Shown here: in pieces, positions 36,119-44,173 of the stretch
Layout: each line of letters begins with the position of its first letter
How positions within the stretch are numbered: the first letter of the stretch is position 1
NCBI RefSeq assembly: GCF_900155425.1
Contig: NZ_LT700189.1
Location: 551,787 to 615,786 of the forward strand
Direction of reading: 5' to 3'
DNA length: 64,000 bases
From: Parabacteroides massiliensis
Lineage (GTDB): Bacteria; Bacteroidota; Bacteroidia; Bacteroidales; Tannerellaceae
The notes under the pieces: generated by a model
Seen by the model: the letters and a program-made list of their open reading frames with translations, nothing else
What the model was told of the DNA's origin: nothing
Database searches by the model: none
Translations under genes and position numbers: made by a program

Positions 36119-37783
36119 TTAATTTTCCTCAGCAGGTTGGTATAAATACCGTTTGATGCTCCGTTTCGGTGTCTTTTCGAATTCTTCCTGATAAAGTTTG
36201 AAACAGGCCACTTTGCTGTAGGCAGGCATTTCGGTGTTCAGCAGGTCGATGTTCTGCTGCATCAGCCCCTCGATTTCGGAGTGTTGGATACCGGCTTTGT
36301 CCACCTGCTCCCAGTCCGGATAGATCAAGGCGACCAGTTTGCCTCCTTGCGAAATGATCAACGACTCGGCCACGTACAACATATTGTTCAGGCGGTCTTC
36401 GATCTCTTCGGGATAGATGTTCTGTCCGTTGGAACTCAGGATCATGCTCTTGCTTCGTCCGCGGATGTAGAGGAAGCCGTCTTTGTCGAGCGTCCCCAAG
36501 TCGCCTGTCCGCAGCCAGCCGTTGGGCAGCATCACCGCCTTTGTCGCTTCCGGATTTTTGTAGTAGCCTAACATCACGTTCATGCCGCGGACCAGGATTT
36601 CGCCTACTTCGTTCTCCGGATCGTCCGAGTCGATCCGGATTTCCATGCGGTCGACAACGCGGCCTACCGAACCTTGCTTGAACGTATCCCACTGTTCGTA
36701 GGAAACCAGCGGACCGCATTCCGTCATCCCGTAGCCCACCGTATAGCGGAAGTCGATGGATTTGAGGAACGTCTCTACCTCTTTGTTGATGGCGGCACCG
36801 CCGATCACGATCTCACCGAAGTTCCCGCCGAAGGAGGCTTCCAGCTTTCGGGCGATCTTCTCGCGTACCTTCTGGTCGACATACGGTACTTTGAGCAGAA
36901 GCTTGATCAACGGCTTGTCCAGTTCGGGGAAAACCTTGTTCTTGATGATCTTCTCGATGATGAGAGGAACGGCGAGGATCAGCGCCGGACGGACCGTCGC
37001 AAATGCCTCCGCAATGATTTTCGGACTTGGCGTACGTGTCAGGAAATGAACGTGGCAGCCTTTGTTGACAGAGTTCAGCACTTCGAACGCCAATCCGTAC
37101 ATGTGGGCCATCGGCAACATGCAGACGATGTTGTCTCCCGGATGGATGAACGGCAGGTGGTCGTAGGCGAACTGCGTGTTGCTCCACAGGCTGCGATAGG
37201 GGATCATGACTCCTTTCGAGAAACTGGTCGTGCCGGACGTATAGTTCAGGATTGCCAGTTCTTCCGGATCTTCGACATGATATTTCACGTCGTTGGCGGT
37301 GAAGGAGCGAGGGTATTTCTTACCGAAATATTCGTTGATGCGGTCGCGTACGGTGCGTACCTCCTTATTCTTGCAGTCGATGATGGAGAAGTTGTCCAAC
37401 ATCATGAACAGTTTGACATCCGGCATCATATCCTCGTTCATGTTCTCCCAGTTGTTGGAACCGGCCAATACGGCTTTCGCGCCCGAATGGTTGACGATAT
37501 GATGGATATTGTCGGGTTTGAACTCATGCAGGATCGGTACGGCAACAGCCCCGTAAGCCAGTATGCCGAAGAAGCAGATCGCCCAGTTGGAGGAGTTGCG
37601 CCCGACGATGGCCACTTTGTCGCCTTTCTTGATACCGGCATGTTCCAGCAGGATGTGGAACTTCTCTATCCGCCGTGCGACGTCTTTGAAATGAAAGGTA
37701 TGCCCATTGTAATCGGAGAAAGCGGGGAGGTCCCAATGCTCCTTCATGCTTCTCTCTATAAGGCCCAAGAAACGATTATCCAT
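36119..37783 (-). CDS. AMP-forming acyl-CoA ligase (long-chain fatty acid type)
   Basis: 554 residues. Adenylates a carboxylate, probably a fatty acid, and transfers it to CoA. Motifs in order: P-loop-like YTSGTTSFSKGV (about 178-189), VGYGMTECGPLVSY, LRTGDLG, and the hinge plus catalytic-lysine region ending KTPKRSIKRYLYQ. Lacks membrane helices. It is 47 bp upstream of the corrin operon in the same direction; a link in function is not obvious. A TATCTTTG element is at 37836-37829 (minus). Confidence 0.88.
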   Translation of the reverse strand: MDNRFLGLIERSMKEHWDLPAFSDYNGHTFHFKDVARRIEKFHILLEHAGIKKGDKVAIVGRNSSNWAICFFGILAYGAVAVPILHEFKPDNIHHIVNHSGAKAVLAGSNNWENMNEDMMPDVKLFMMLDNFSIIDCKNKEVRTVRDRINEYFGKKYPRSFTANDVKYHVEDPEELAILNYTSGTTSFSKGVMIPYRSLWSNTQFAYDHLPFIHPGDNIVCMLPMAHMYGLAFEVLNSVNKGCHVHFLTRTPSPKIIAEAFATVRPALILAVPLIIEKIIKNKVFPELDKPLIKLLLKVPYVDQKVREKIARKLEASFGGNFGEIVIGGAAINKEVETFLKSIDFRYTVGYGMTECGPLVSYEQWDTFKQGSVGRVVDRMEIRIDSDDPENEVGEILVRGMNVMLGYYKNPEATKAVMLPNGWLRTGDLGTLDKDGFLYIRGRSKSMILSSNGQNIYPEEIEDRLNNMLYVAESLIISQGGKLVALIYPDWEQVDKAGIQHSEIEGLMQQNIDLLNTEMPAYSKVACFKLYQEEFEKTPKRSIKRYLYQPAEEN

Positions 37784-37882
37784 AGTGATGTAATTTTAAA
37801 AAGAACCGGAATATCCGTGAGAATGTTGCAAAGATAACAAAGAAACGATATGTTTATACGGAAACCCAAGAAGCCTCTTTCC

Positions 37883-37942
37883 AAAACATATATGTTTTGA
37901 ATGCAAAACACCTATGCTTTGAATGCAAAACATAGGTGTTTT
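37883..37942. repeat. Triple 16-bp palindrome array, 22-bp pitch (copy 3 of 3)
   Basis: Units AAAACATATATGTTTT (37883-37898, perfectly palindromic), AAAACACCTATGCTTT (37905-37920) and AAAACATAGGTGTTTT (37927-37942), again 22 bp apart with 6-bp spacers GAATGC. Units 2 and 3 are near reverse complements of each other. Lies between the DUF1080 gene end and the acyl-CoA ligase promoter. Confidence 0.87.
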
Positions 37943-37961
37943 AAGATAGGAGGGTAGTTGC

Positions 37962-38615
37962 TTACCACGGAGTGATCGTCACGTTGCGGAATTGCACTTC
38001 CTTGCCTTCGCTTTGCAGTCCGATGTAACCTTCCTTCACTTTGTTCGTTCCGGTGTTCTGGTAAACGCCGTTGATGTAAACCGTGATGACACCGTCTTTT
38101 ACGAAAACGTTGGCTTCGTTCCATTCACCGGCAGGCTTTTCGCTGTCTTGGTTCGCTTTTTGGATTTTCGGGAAAGCGGGGCGGGGTTGCCCTGGCTTGT
38201 TCTGGTATTCGGCCAGATCCGAACCGCCAAGCAGGACGAAATCACCTGCATTGTCAAACATCAGGTTACATTCGATACCGTTCGGGAACGGGTTTTTCGG
38301 CTCTTCGATCAGCAGGAAGATACCGCTGTTTGCCTTTTCTTTGCCGTTCGGCCAACGGTATTCCACGTGCAGTTTGTAATTCCCGTATTTTTCTTTCGTA
38401 TACATATATCCGAAAGGTTGTCCCGTGATGTTGATGACTCCGTCTTTTACTGAATATACCTGTTCGGCAGGAACGGAATTCTTGTCTACAACGAAGTTCC
38501 AGCCGGAAAGGTCTTTTCCGTTGAACAGCTTGGTCGTTTTCTGTGCATTCGTGTCACTGCCGAAACACAAAAAGGCGGCAGCCACTACTGCCATCGATAA
38601 CATTCTTTTTTTCAT
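37962..38615 (-). CDS. Exported DUF1080 protein (3-keto-disaccharide hydrolase-like)
   Basis: 217 residues with a signal peptide (MLSMAVVAAAFLCFGSDTNA). The DUF1080 fold is a concanavalin-like jelly roll: LFNGKDLSGW near the N-terminus, then NYKLHVEYRWPNGKEKANSG, and VFVKDGVITVYINGVYQNTG. Some members cleave 3-keto-glycosides, others only bind glycans. It is a single-domain form. Monocistronic by layout. Confidence 0.87.
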   Translation of the reverse strand: MKKRMLSMAVVAAAFLCFGSDTNAQKTTKLFNGKDLSGWNFVVDKNSVPAEQVYSVKDGVINITGQPFGYMYTKEKYGNYKLHVEYRWPNGKEKANSGIFLLIEEPKNPFPNGIECNLMFDNAGDFVLLGGSDLAEYQNKPGQPRPAFPKIQKANQDSEKPAGEWNEANVFVKDGVITVYINGVYQNTGTNKVKEGYIGLQSEGKEVQFRNVTITPW

Positions 38616-38641
38616 GGTCTTATAAAATTATTTATAGATGA

Positions 38642-40330
38642 TTAATCGACAATAAGTTTACGATAACGTACGCGTTTCGGCTCCACGTCGCCCAGCTGTT
38701 TGCGCTTGTATTCTTCATACTCCGAGTAGGAACCTTCGTAGAAGACGACATTCGAATCCCCTTCGAACGAAAGGATATGCGTACAGATACGGTCGAGGAA
38801 CCAACGGTCGTGAGAAACGACAACCGCACAACCGGCAAAGTTCTCCAATCCTTCTTCGAGTGCCCGAAGCGTGTTCACGTCGATATCGTTGGTCGGTTCG
38901 TCGAGCAACAACACGTTCGCTTCCGCTTTCAGCGTGAGGGCCAGATGCAGGCGGTTTCGTTCGCCTCCGGAAAGCACGCCGCAAAGTTTTTCTTGGTCGG
39001 CTCCCGCAAAATTAAATTTGGAGAGATAAGCGCGGGAGTTGATTTCCTTGCCGCCGACACGGATGAATTCCTGTCCGCCGGAAACGACTTGATAAACGGT
39101 CTTCTTCGGATCGATGTCTTTATGCGTCTGGTCTGCATAACCGACCTTTACTGTTTCGCCCACTTCAAAAGTCCCTTTATCGATGCTTTCCATGCCCATG
39201 ATCATCTTGAACAGCGTGGTCTTACCTGCACCGTTCGGACCGATCACACCGACGATTCCGTTCGGAGGCAACATGAAGTTCAGGTCGTCAAACAGCAGTT
39301 TGTCGCCGAATGCTTTTGCCACATGCTGTGCCTCGATCACCTTGTTGCCCAAGCGTGGACCGTTCGGGATAAAGATTTCCAGCTTGGCTTCCCGTTCTTT
39401 CTGGTCTTCGTTCAAAAGGGCTTCGTACGAATTCAGACGGGCTTTTCCTTTTGCCTGGCGGGCTTTCGGGGCCATATTGATCCATTCCAACTCGCGTTCC
39501 AATGTCTTGCGGCGTTTGCTTGCCTGCTTTTCTTCCTGTGCCATGCGTTTGGTCTTTTGGTCCAGCCAGGATGAGTAGTTTCCTTTCCAAGGAATACCTT
39601 CTCCGCGATCCAGTTCCAGAATCCATCCGGCCACATGGTCGAGGAAGTAACGGTCGTGCGTGATGCAGATAACCGTACCTGCGTATTGCTGCAAATGCTG
39701 CTCCAGCCAGTCGATCGACTCGGCGTCCAAGTGGTTGGTCGGTTCGTCCAGCAACAGGACGTCCGGCTGCTGCAACAACAAACGGCAGAGAGCCACACGG
39801 CGGCGTTCGCCTCCCGACAGCGTGTCGACCACCTGGTCTTCAGGCGGGCAGCGCAGGGCGTCCATCGCTCTTTCCAAGCGGCTGTCAAGGTTCCAAGCAT
39901 CGGTTGCATCTATCTTATCTTGCAATTCGGCCTGCCGGTTGATCAGTGCGTCCATCTTGTCCGGATCTTCGAGCACTTCGGGATCGCCGAATTTTTCGTT
40001 TACTTCTTCATATTCCTTGAGGGTGTCCACGATCTCCTGTACACCTTCCTGCACAATTTCCTTTACCGTCTTGCCCGGTTCCAGTTTCGGGTCCTGTTCC
40101 AAATATCCGACGGAATATCCGGGAGAGAAAACCACCTCGCCCTGGTATTCTTTTTCGACACCGGCAATAATTTTCAGCAATGTAGATTTACCGGAACCGT
40201 TCAAACCGATGATCCCGATCTTCGCTCCATAGAAAAAGGACAGGTAAATATTTTTCAATACTTGTTTTTGAGGCGGAAAGACTTTACTCACGCCTACCAT
40301 CGAGAAAATAATTTTCTTGTCGTCTGCCAT
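38642..40330 (-). CDS. ettA: ABC-F energy-dependent translational throttle protein EttA
   Basis: 562 residues, normal for EttA. Two ABC domains without membrane segments: Walker A GLNGSGKST and GPNGAGKTT; signatures LSGGERRRVALCRLL and LSGGERNRLHLAL; Walker B LLLDEPTNHLD and LLLDEPTNDID. The arm and linker region (SRLERAMDALRCP, KQASKRRKTLERELEWI) matches EttA. It binds the ribosomal E site and gates elongation by ADP/ATP ratio. Separated from the tRNA gene by about 300 bp in which no other gene is seen. Confidence 0.94.
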   Translation of the reverse strand: MADDKKIIFSMVGVSKVFPPQKQVLKNIYLSFFYGAKIGIIGLNGSGKSTLLKIIAGVEKEYQGEVVFSPGYSVGYLEQDPKLEPGKTVKEIVQEGVQEIVDTLKEYEEVNEKFGDPEVLEDPDKMDALINRQAELQDKIDATDAWNLDSRLERAMDALRCPPEDQVVDTLSGGERRRVALCRLLLQQPDVLLLDEPTNHLDAESIDWLEQHLQQYAGTVICITHDRYFLDHVAGWILELDRGEGIPWKGNYSSWLDQKTKRMAQEEKQASKRRKTLERELEWINMAPKARQAKGKARLNSYEALLNEDQKEREAKLEIFIPNGPRLGNKVIEAQHVAKAFGDKLLFDDLNFMLPPNGIVGVIGPNGAGKTTLFKMIMGMESIDKGTFEVGETVKVGYADQTHKDIDPKKTVYQVVSGGQEFIRVGGKEINSRAYLSKFNFAGADQEKLCGVLSGGERNRLHLALTLKAEANVLLLDEPTNDIDVNTLRALEEGLENFAGCAVVVSHDRWFLDRICTHILSFEGDSNVVFYEGSYSEYEEYKRKQLGDVEPKRVRYRKLIVD

Positions 40331-40565
40331 GTTTCAAATTATGTGTGTTTATATGATCTTTTTTCTTCGTGGACAAACTTACATAAATATCTTCATAGTT
40401 CATATATGTCGGAAGAAAATAGCAACATTTTTACCCTTCTCACCTCCCTTAATTTTTGATCGCTGTAGCAACCATAAGGATCCACGGCCGTCTGTTTCTC
40501 AGCCAAAGCAAGCCTTAGCCGATGTTTTTTCTGAATGAAAAACAAATAAAAAATACGCCCAATAC

Positions 40566-40596
40566 TTGTACGATAAAAAATAATCGCATATCTTTG
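40566..40596 (+). promoter_or_regulatory. Bacteroidetes-type promoter of the tRNA-Lys gene
   Basis: TTG at 40566-40568 and TATCTTTG at 40589-40596 are spaced by 20 bp. The tRNA begins 31 bp downstream. Confidence 0.7.
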
Positions 40597-40626
40597 CACA
40601 CGCATTACAAAAGTAACGCACAGGAT

Positions 40627-40699
40627 GATTCGCTAGCTCAGCAGGTAGAGCACATCCCTTTTAAGGATGGGGTCCTGGGTTCGAACCCCAGGCGGATCA
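40627..40699 (+). tRNA. tRNA-Lys (anticodon UUU)
   Basis: The acceptor stem GATTCGC pairs with GCGGATC (one G-T), the D arm is GCTCAGCAGGTAGAGC, the anticodon stem CATCC/GGATG holds the loop CTTTTAA with anticodon TTT, and the T arm is CTGGGTTCGAACCCCAG. The discriminator is A at 40699 and CCA is not encoded. It stands at the border to a region rich in mobile DNA, as expected for an integration hotspot. Confidence 0.97.
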
Positions 40700-40710
40700 C
40701 TGAAAGTTTA

Positions 40711-40759
40711 AGAAAAAGAAATCCTTGATAATTAAATATTATCAAGGATTTCTTTTTCT
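40711..40759 (+). terminator. Long perfect inverted repeat after tRNA-Lys
   Basis: AGAAAAAGAAATCCTTGATAAT (40711-40732) is perfectly complementary to 40738-40759 with a 5-base loop TAAAT. The 3' arm ends in CTTTTTCT. It is a plausible terminator of the tRNA transcript, though a 22-bp perfect stem is longer than needed. Confidence 0.6.
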
Positions 40760-40825
40760 GGCAGGTAGCAGAAAATATTTAATGGTTAACTAAATCACAT
40801 ATCTTCTAACGATAAACAAACCATT

Positions 40826-41086
40826 TCAACTTGATACTTCGGTAACAACTTTTTTAAGATGTTCCACCTTTGTTGCCAGTAGTTCAGGCTTAAAATTTTC
40901 CTTTTGCCGTTTTACTTCGGCTGCCACTGCTTGGTTTTTCTCCAATTTCAGGGCAACAATATCAATTTCATTTTGATTGCCTTTAGGCTCCCACCATGAG
41001 CCAATAGCGCGATATTGAGAACTTTCTGCAAATTGCTGTTTGAAATACCTTTCCAACTGCTTTCTACTGCTTAATATTGCCACCAT
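40826..41086 (-). pseudogene. C-terminal remnant of a DUF234-type ATPase (PDDEXK-like part)
   Basis: 86 codons only. GNQNEIDIVALKLEKNQAV followed by AAEVKRQ resembles the D...ExK core of the PDDEXK-like C-terminal domain of the archaeal-type ATPase/DUF234 family, whose full proteins are around 370 residues. The ATPase domain (Walker motifs) is absent and upstream sequence belongs to another, divergent fragment. Likely a leftover of an older insertion next to the tRNA. Family call tentative. Confidence 0.45.
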
Positions 41087-41106
41087 AATGATAAACAGAA
41101 TTATTA

Positions 41107-41662
41107 TGGTAACTTACACTCACTTCGGCAAACAACCTGATGTTCTCAAACATCTTGTTCTCTGCGATGTTCTTCAAATTGAGAAACCGCAGATATATGT
41201 AGAAACAAATTCAGCGTGTGCCATCTATACAATGACACATACCCCCGAACAAGAATATGGTATTTATCATTTCTTGAACGAAGCGAACACGGATGCTACA
41301 TTGCAAAACTCTCTTTATTATCAATTGGAGAATGAAAGCATGGCAAACGGAAACTATTTAGGTTCTCCTGCATTAGCCATGAAAGTATTGAATAATGACG
41401 CTAAGGGGTGTCTATTCTTTGATTTAGAAAAAAGGCAGGCATTAAGGACTATGCGTGTTCAGAACTGATTATGAACTCCATAAAGAAAGATACAATAGTT
41501 TGTAATCCGGGCATATTGGGAAGCGGAATTTTAGCGACCAACCTATCCCAAAAATCCAATTCGATGATTCAGAATTATAGCAAAAAACGGGTTAGAATAT
41601 ACAAAAACGCTCGATATAAAGAGTTTGACGGAAGTTTATATAATGATACAATTCATCAATGA
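41107..41662 (+). pseudogene. Degenerate gene, possibly RlmJ-like methyltransferase remnant
   Basis: From the ATG at 41107 a 120-codon frame runs to 41468 (HFGKQPDVLKHLVLCDVLQ, YVETNSACAIYTM, YLGSPALAMKVL), with the layout of RlmJ-type rRNA methyltransferases (DVLKH, then the first acidic strand, then YPGSP). A second frame follows at once (41471-41662, 63 codons, LGSGILATNLSQKS). No NPPY-type catalytic motif is found. I read this as a broken gene; the family is a guess from motif order. Confidence 0.35.
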
Positions 41663-41765
41663 TCGGATTGAATGATTTCTGTGAAGCTAATTCCATCAGA
41701 TAAAACCAATTGTTTAGCATGAAATGTAAAAAAAGATTACTTTTGTATCCTAACGATTTGGATAC

Positions 41766-42995
41766 ATGGATGAAACGACATATAAAATCTTGATGGGGGC
41801 TTCGGCTTTCATGGTGGCGATGCTGGGAGGCATGCTGGCGGCTACGACGATACAGCAGGAAGAAGGGTTGGAGAAGCTACGGAAAGCACGGAATATCATT
41901 GTTCCTTCTTATTTTGTCTTGGCGCTTCTTAGTGCGTTGTGCTGCTTTACGGGATATGACTCCCGCATCGAGTCGGCCAGCACACTTTTGGTTGCTTCCT
42001 ATCAAGCGTTGCTTTTCACGATGTCCATGATGGTTTTCATACGTCCGGCTGAGGTCCGGTGGAAAACGGTAGGCAAGCAGGCGGCAGGTATCACCGTGGT
42101 GGGGATGATCTTGTCTGGCGTTATGATGTTTACAGATTATTTTTTCTGCTTCTTTTATGTAGGCCTTGCGCTTTATGTTGCCCAATTGCTTTTTTATACC
42201 AGGAAGTTTATGCAGGCTTATCGGAAGACGGTCCAAGAGGTGGAGGATTACTATGACGATGATGAGGAAAGTCGTCTGGCGTGGATAAAAACCGGTTTCT
42301 ATTCCGCATTGGCTATCGGCATCGTGGCTATCATCATCATGTTCCGTCCCGGCTTGTACATGCTGTTCGTCCCGCTATATGTGGCTTTTTATGGTTTCAT
42401 GGTCATGTGGTTTATCAATTACTATCATAGAATGAAATTTGCATTTCCCGTTCTTGCGGTACCGCAAGACAGTGCAGACGCAACTTGTTGCGTCTGCACT
42501 GTCTTGCCAATTGTTCCGGAAACTGTATTAGAGGAAATAGGCCATGCAACAATAGCACCGGATACAAGAAAAGAAGCCATCGTTTCGGAAGATATGCAAC
42601 CTGAGACGGATGAACCTATGGAAAGAAGAACCGAAAAACCGGATAAACCCAATTGTATTGAAACGACGCAACTGCTAAAAGAGAGGCTGCAAAGATACAT
42701 AGATGAAAAAGAATATTGTCAAAAAGATGTTCCTTCCAGCATCGTAATAGAATCTTTCGGGATAAACCAGTCATTCTTCCGGCAATACATGAAAGACCAT
42801 TACAAAATGGATTTCCGCCCGTGGCGCAAAGAACTTCGTTTGCGTGAAGCAGTCCGTCTGTTTGCCGAACACCCTGAATACAGTATTGACAAGGTCTGCG
42901 AAATGGTAGGCTACAATGACAGCGGCAATTTCAACCGTGATTTCAAAAAGATGACGGGAATGACGCCCAAGTGCTACTCCAATAAATCTGTTTAA
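41766..42995 (+). CDS. Membrane-anchored AraC-type regulator next to the fimbrillin operon
   Basis: 409 residues. The N-terminal half (about 8-225) has six or seven hydrophobic helices; a linker of about 75 residues follows, and an AraC-like double HTH domain ends the protein (about 300-405; IVIESFGINQSFFRQYMKDHY, then IDKVCEMVGYNDSGNFNRDFKK). Membrane-bound regulators of this layout could read the cell surface directly. The linker is partly coded by a perfect 19-bp hairpin (42465-42506). A -7 element TACTTTTG is at 41738-41745, followed by the dyad GTATCC-N9-GGATAC (41745-41765) at the predicted transcription start, suggesting autoregulation or another repressor. Fimbrillin genes follow after 256 bp. 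Confidence 0.85.
   Translation: MDETTYKILMGASAFMVAMLGGMLAATTIQQEEGLEKLRKARNIIVPSYFVLALLSALCCFTGYDSRIESASTLLVASYQALLFTMSMMVFIRPAEVRWKTVGKQAAGITVVGMILSGVMMFTDYFFCFFYVGLALYVAQLLFYTRKFMQAYRKTVQEVEDYYDDDEESRLAWIKTGFYSALAIGIVAIIIMFRPGLYMLFVPLYVAFYGFMVMWFINYYHRMKFAFPVLAVPQDSADATCCVCTVLPIVPETVLEEIGHATIAPDTRKEAIVSEDMQPETDEPMERRTEKPDKPNCIETTQLLKERLQRYIDEKEYCQKDVPSSIVIESFGINQSFFRQYMKDHYKMDFRPWRKELRLREAVRLFAEHPEYSIDKVCEMVGYNDSGNFNRDFKKMTGMTPKCYSNKSV
42465..42506 (+). repeat. Perfect 19-bp inverted repeat inside the regulator gene
   Basis: CAAGACAGTGCAGACGCAA (42465-42483), loop CTTG, and the exact complement at 42488-42506. It translates as part of PQDSADATCCVCTVLPIV in the linker between membrane and DNA-binding domains. 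The frame stays open, so it looks like a small insertion or an RNA or DNA hairpin element kept in the coding sequence. Confidence 0.85.
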
Positions 42996-43002
42996 GAAGA
43001 AC

Positions 43003-43099
43003 TGTCTTTCGTTAGTTGAAAATTGTCTTCCGTTAATTATCGGTTGTTTTTCATCCGTTTTCTCCTTTTTGAGCATATAAAAATTGTTTTTCGTTCATT
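43003..43099 (+). promoter_or_regulatory. Phased direct repeats upstream of the fimbrillin promoter
   Basis: Four related 15-bp sites: TGTCTTTCGTTAGTT (43003), TGTCTTCCGTTAATT (43024), TGTTTTTCATCCGTT (43045) and TGTTTTTCGTTCATT (43085). Starts are 21, 21 and 40 bp apart, that is about two, two and four helical turns. They end 24 bp before the -33 element. Probable operator for an AraC-type protein, best candidate the adjacent membrane regulator. Confidence 0.65.
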
Positions 43100-43122
43100 T
43101 GAACCAAAGACAATTGATTTTA

Positions 43123-43154
43123 TTTGCCCTCAGTTTTTGCTATTTATACTTTTG
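43123..43154 (+). promoter_or_regulatory. Bacteroidetes-type promoter of the fimbrillin operon
   Basis: TTTG at 43123-43126 and TACTTTTG at 43147-43154, spaced by 20 bp. The first gene starts at 43252, leaving a leader of about 90 bases. Confidence 0.7.
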
Positions 43155-43251
43155 TAAGGAACCGAAAGAAGGTTGTAAAGCTCACTGGCTGGCAGGTGCA
43201 GGAAGTGGTGGATATAACCAATCAAATGATAATTTTTAAATAGCAAATATC

Positions 43252-44151
43252 ATGATGAAGACAAATTATCTGTTTATCGGCATGGCAGTCCTGATGATGG
43301 GCGCATGCAGCAACGATGAGAATGAACCGCAAGTGAATAACGGACGTATAGCCGTTTCCTTTGCCGGTGGAATCACGCTGACCCGCGCCACGACCGATGC
43401 GTGGGAGGCAAACGACGACATCGGCATCTATATGCTGGAACACGGGACAAAGACTGTGGCAGACGGTGCCGCCAACCGCAAGTATGTGACCACCGCCGGA
43501 GATGGGAAGTTTACGCCTGCCGGGGTAGAACAGACCATTTACTTTCCGTTGAGCGCGGATGAAAAAGTGGACTTCGTCGCTTACTACCCGCAAACCGGTC
43601 TGACAGGCGATATATATAAGGTAGACGTGAGCGACCAAAAGAACCCTGCCGGCATCGACCTGTTATGGAGCGACAACGCCGAGGGGAAGGATAATAACGC
43701 CACAACGGTCGATTTGAAGTTCTACCACCGCCTGAGCCGCGTGGAAGTGGAGTTTACTGCCGGTGAAGGCGTGGATGATGCGGAACTGGCAGGCATGAGT
43801 CTCACTCTGAGCAAACAACCGATGAAGGCAGACTTCAACGTGTTGCAGAACACGCTGTCCGTCGGACAGGATCTTGCCACCCTTACGTTGAACACAGCCG
43901 CCGATGGCAAGATTTCTTCCGCCATCATCCTGCCGCAAGAGGGTACAAGCGGGAGGATGATGGAGATAACCTTGATGGATAATACTGTATTGACATGGCC
44001 GATAGAAGCCGACCGAATCTTTGAACAGGGCAAGAATACGGTTTTCAACATTACGCTGAAACGTACACCTGTCGGTACGCACGTAGTGGTAAATGCTACC
44101 GTCCAGCCGTGGGGCACGCAAGGCATAGTGTCGGGCGATTTGGAAATATAA
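43252..44151 (+). CDS. Fimbrillin-family lipoprotein (FimA/Mfa-like pilin), gene 1
   Basis: 299 residues. Lipoprotein signal ending MMGAC (C19). Fimbrillin-fold features are a short first strand (RIAVSFAGGITLTRATT), the WEANDDIGIYML block, FYHRLSRVEVEFTAGEGV at the domain boundary and a final long strand HVVVNATVQPW. Such pilins are exported as lipoproteins, trimmed at the outer membrane by a gingipain-like protease at an Arg (here R near LTRATT), and polymerise by strand exchange. Start: ATG ATG at 43252. First gene of a four-gene operon. Confidence 0.85.
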   Translation: MMKTNYLFIGMAVLMMGACSNDENEPQVNNGRIAVSFAGGITLTRATTDAWEANDDIGIYMLEHGTKTVADGAANRKYVTTAGDGKFTPAGVEQTIYFPLSADEKVDFVAYYPQTGLTGDIYKVDVSDQKNPAGIDLLWSDNAEGKDNNATTVDLKFYHRLSRVEVEFTAGEGVDDAELAGMSLTLSKQPMKADFNVLQNTLSVGQDLATLTLNTAADGKISSAIILPQEGTSGRMMEITLMDNTVLTWPIEADRIFEQGKNTVFNITLKRTPVGTHVVVNATVQPWGTQGIVSGDLEI

Positions 44152-44173
44152 TTTTAACAAGAAACAAAAGCTT

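Noticed and set aside
40711-40759. Attachment site of an integrative element
   Set aside because: No second copy of the hairpin or of the tRNA 3' end was found in the window, so only a terminator-like call is made.
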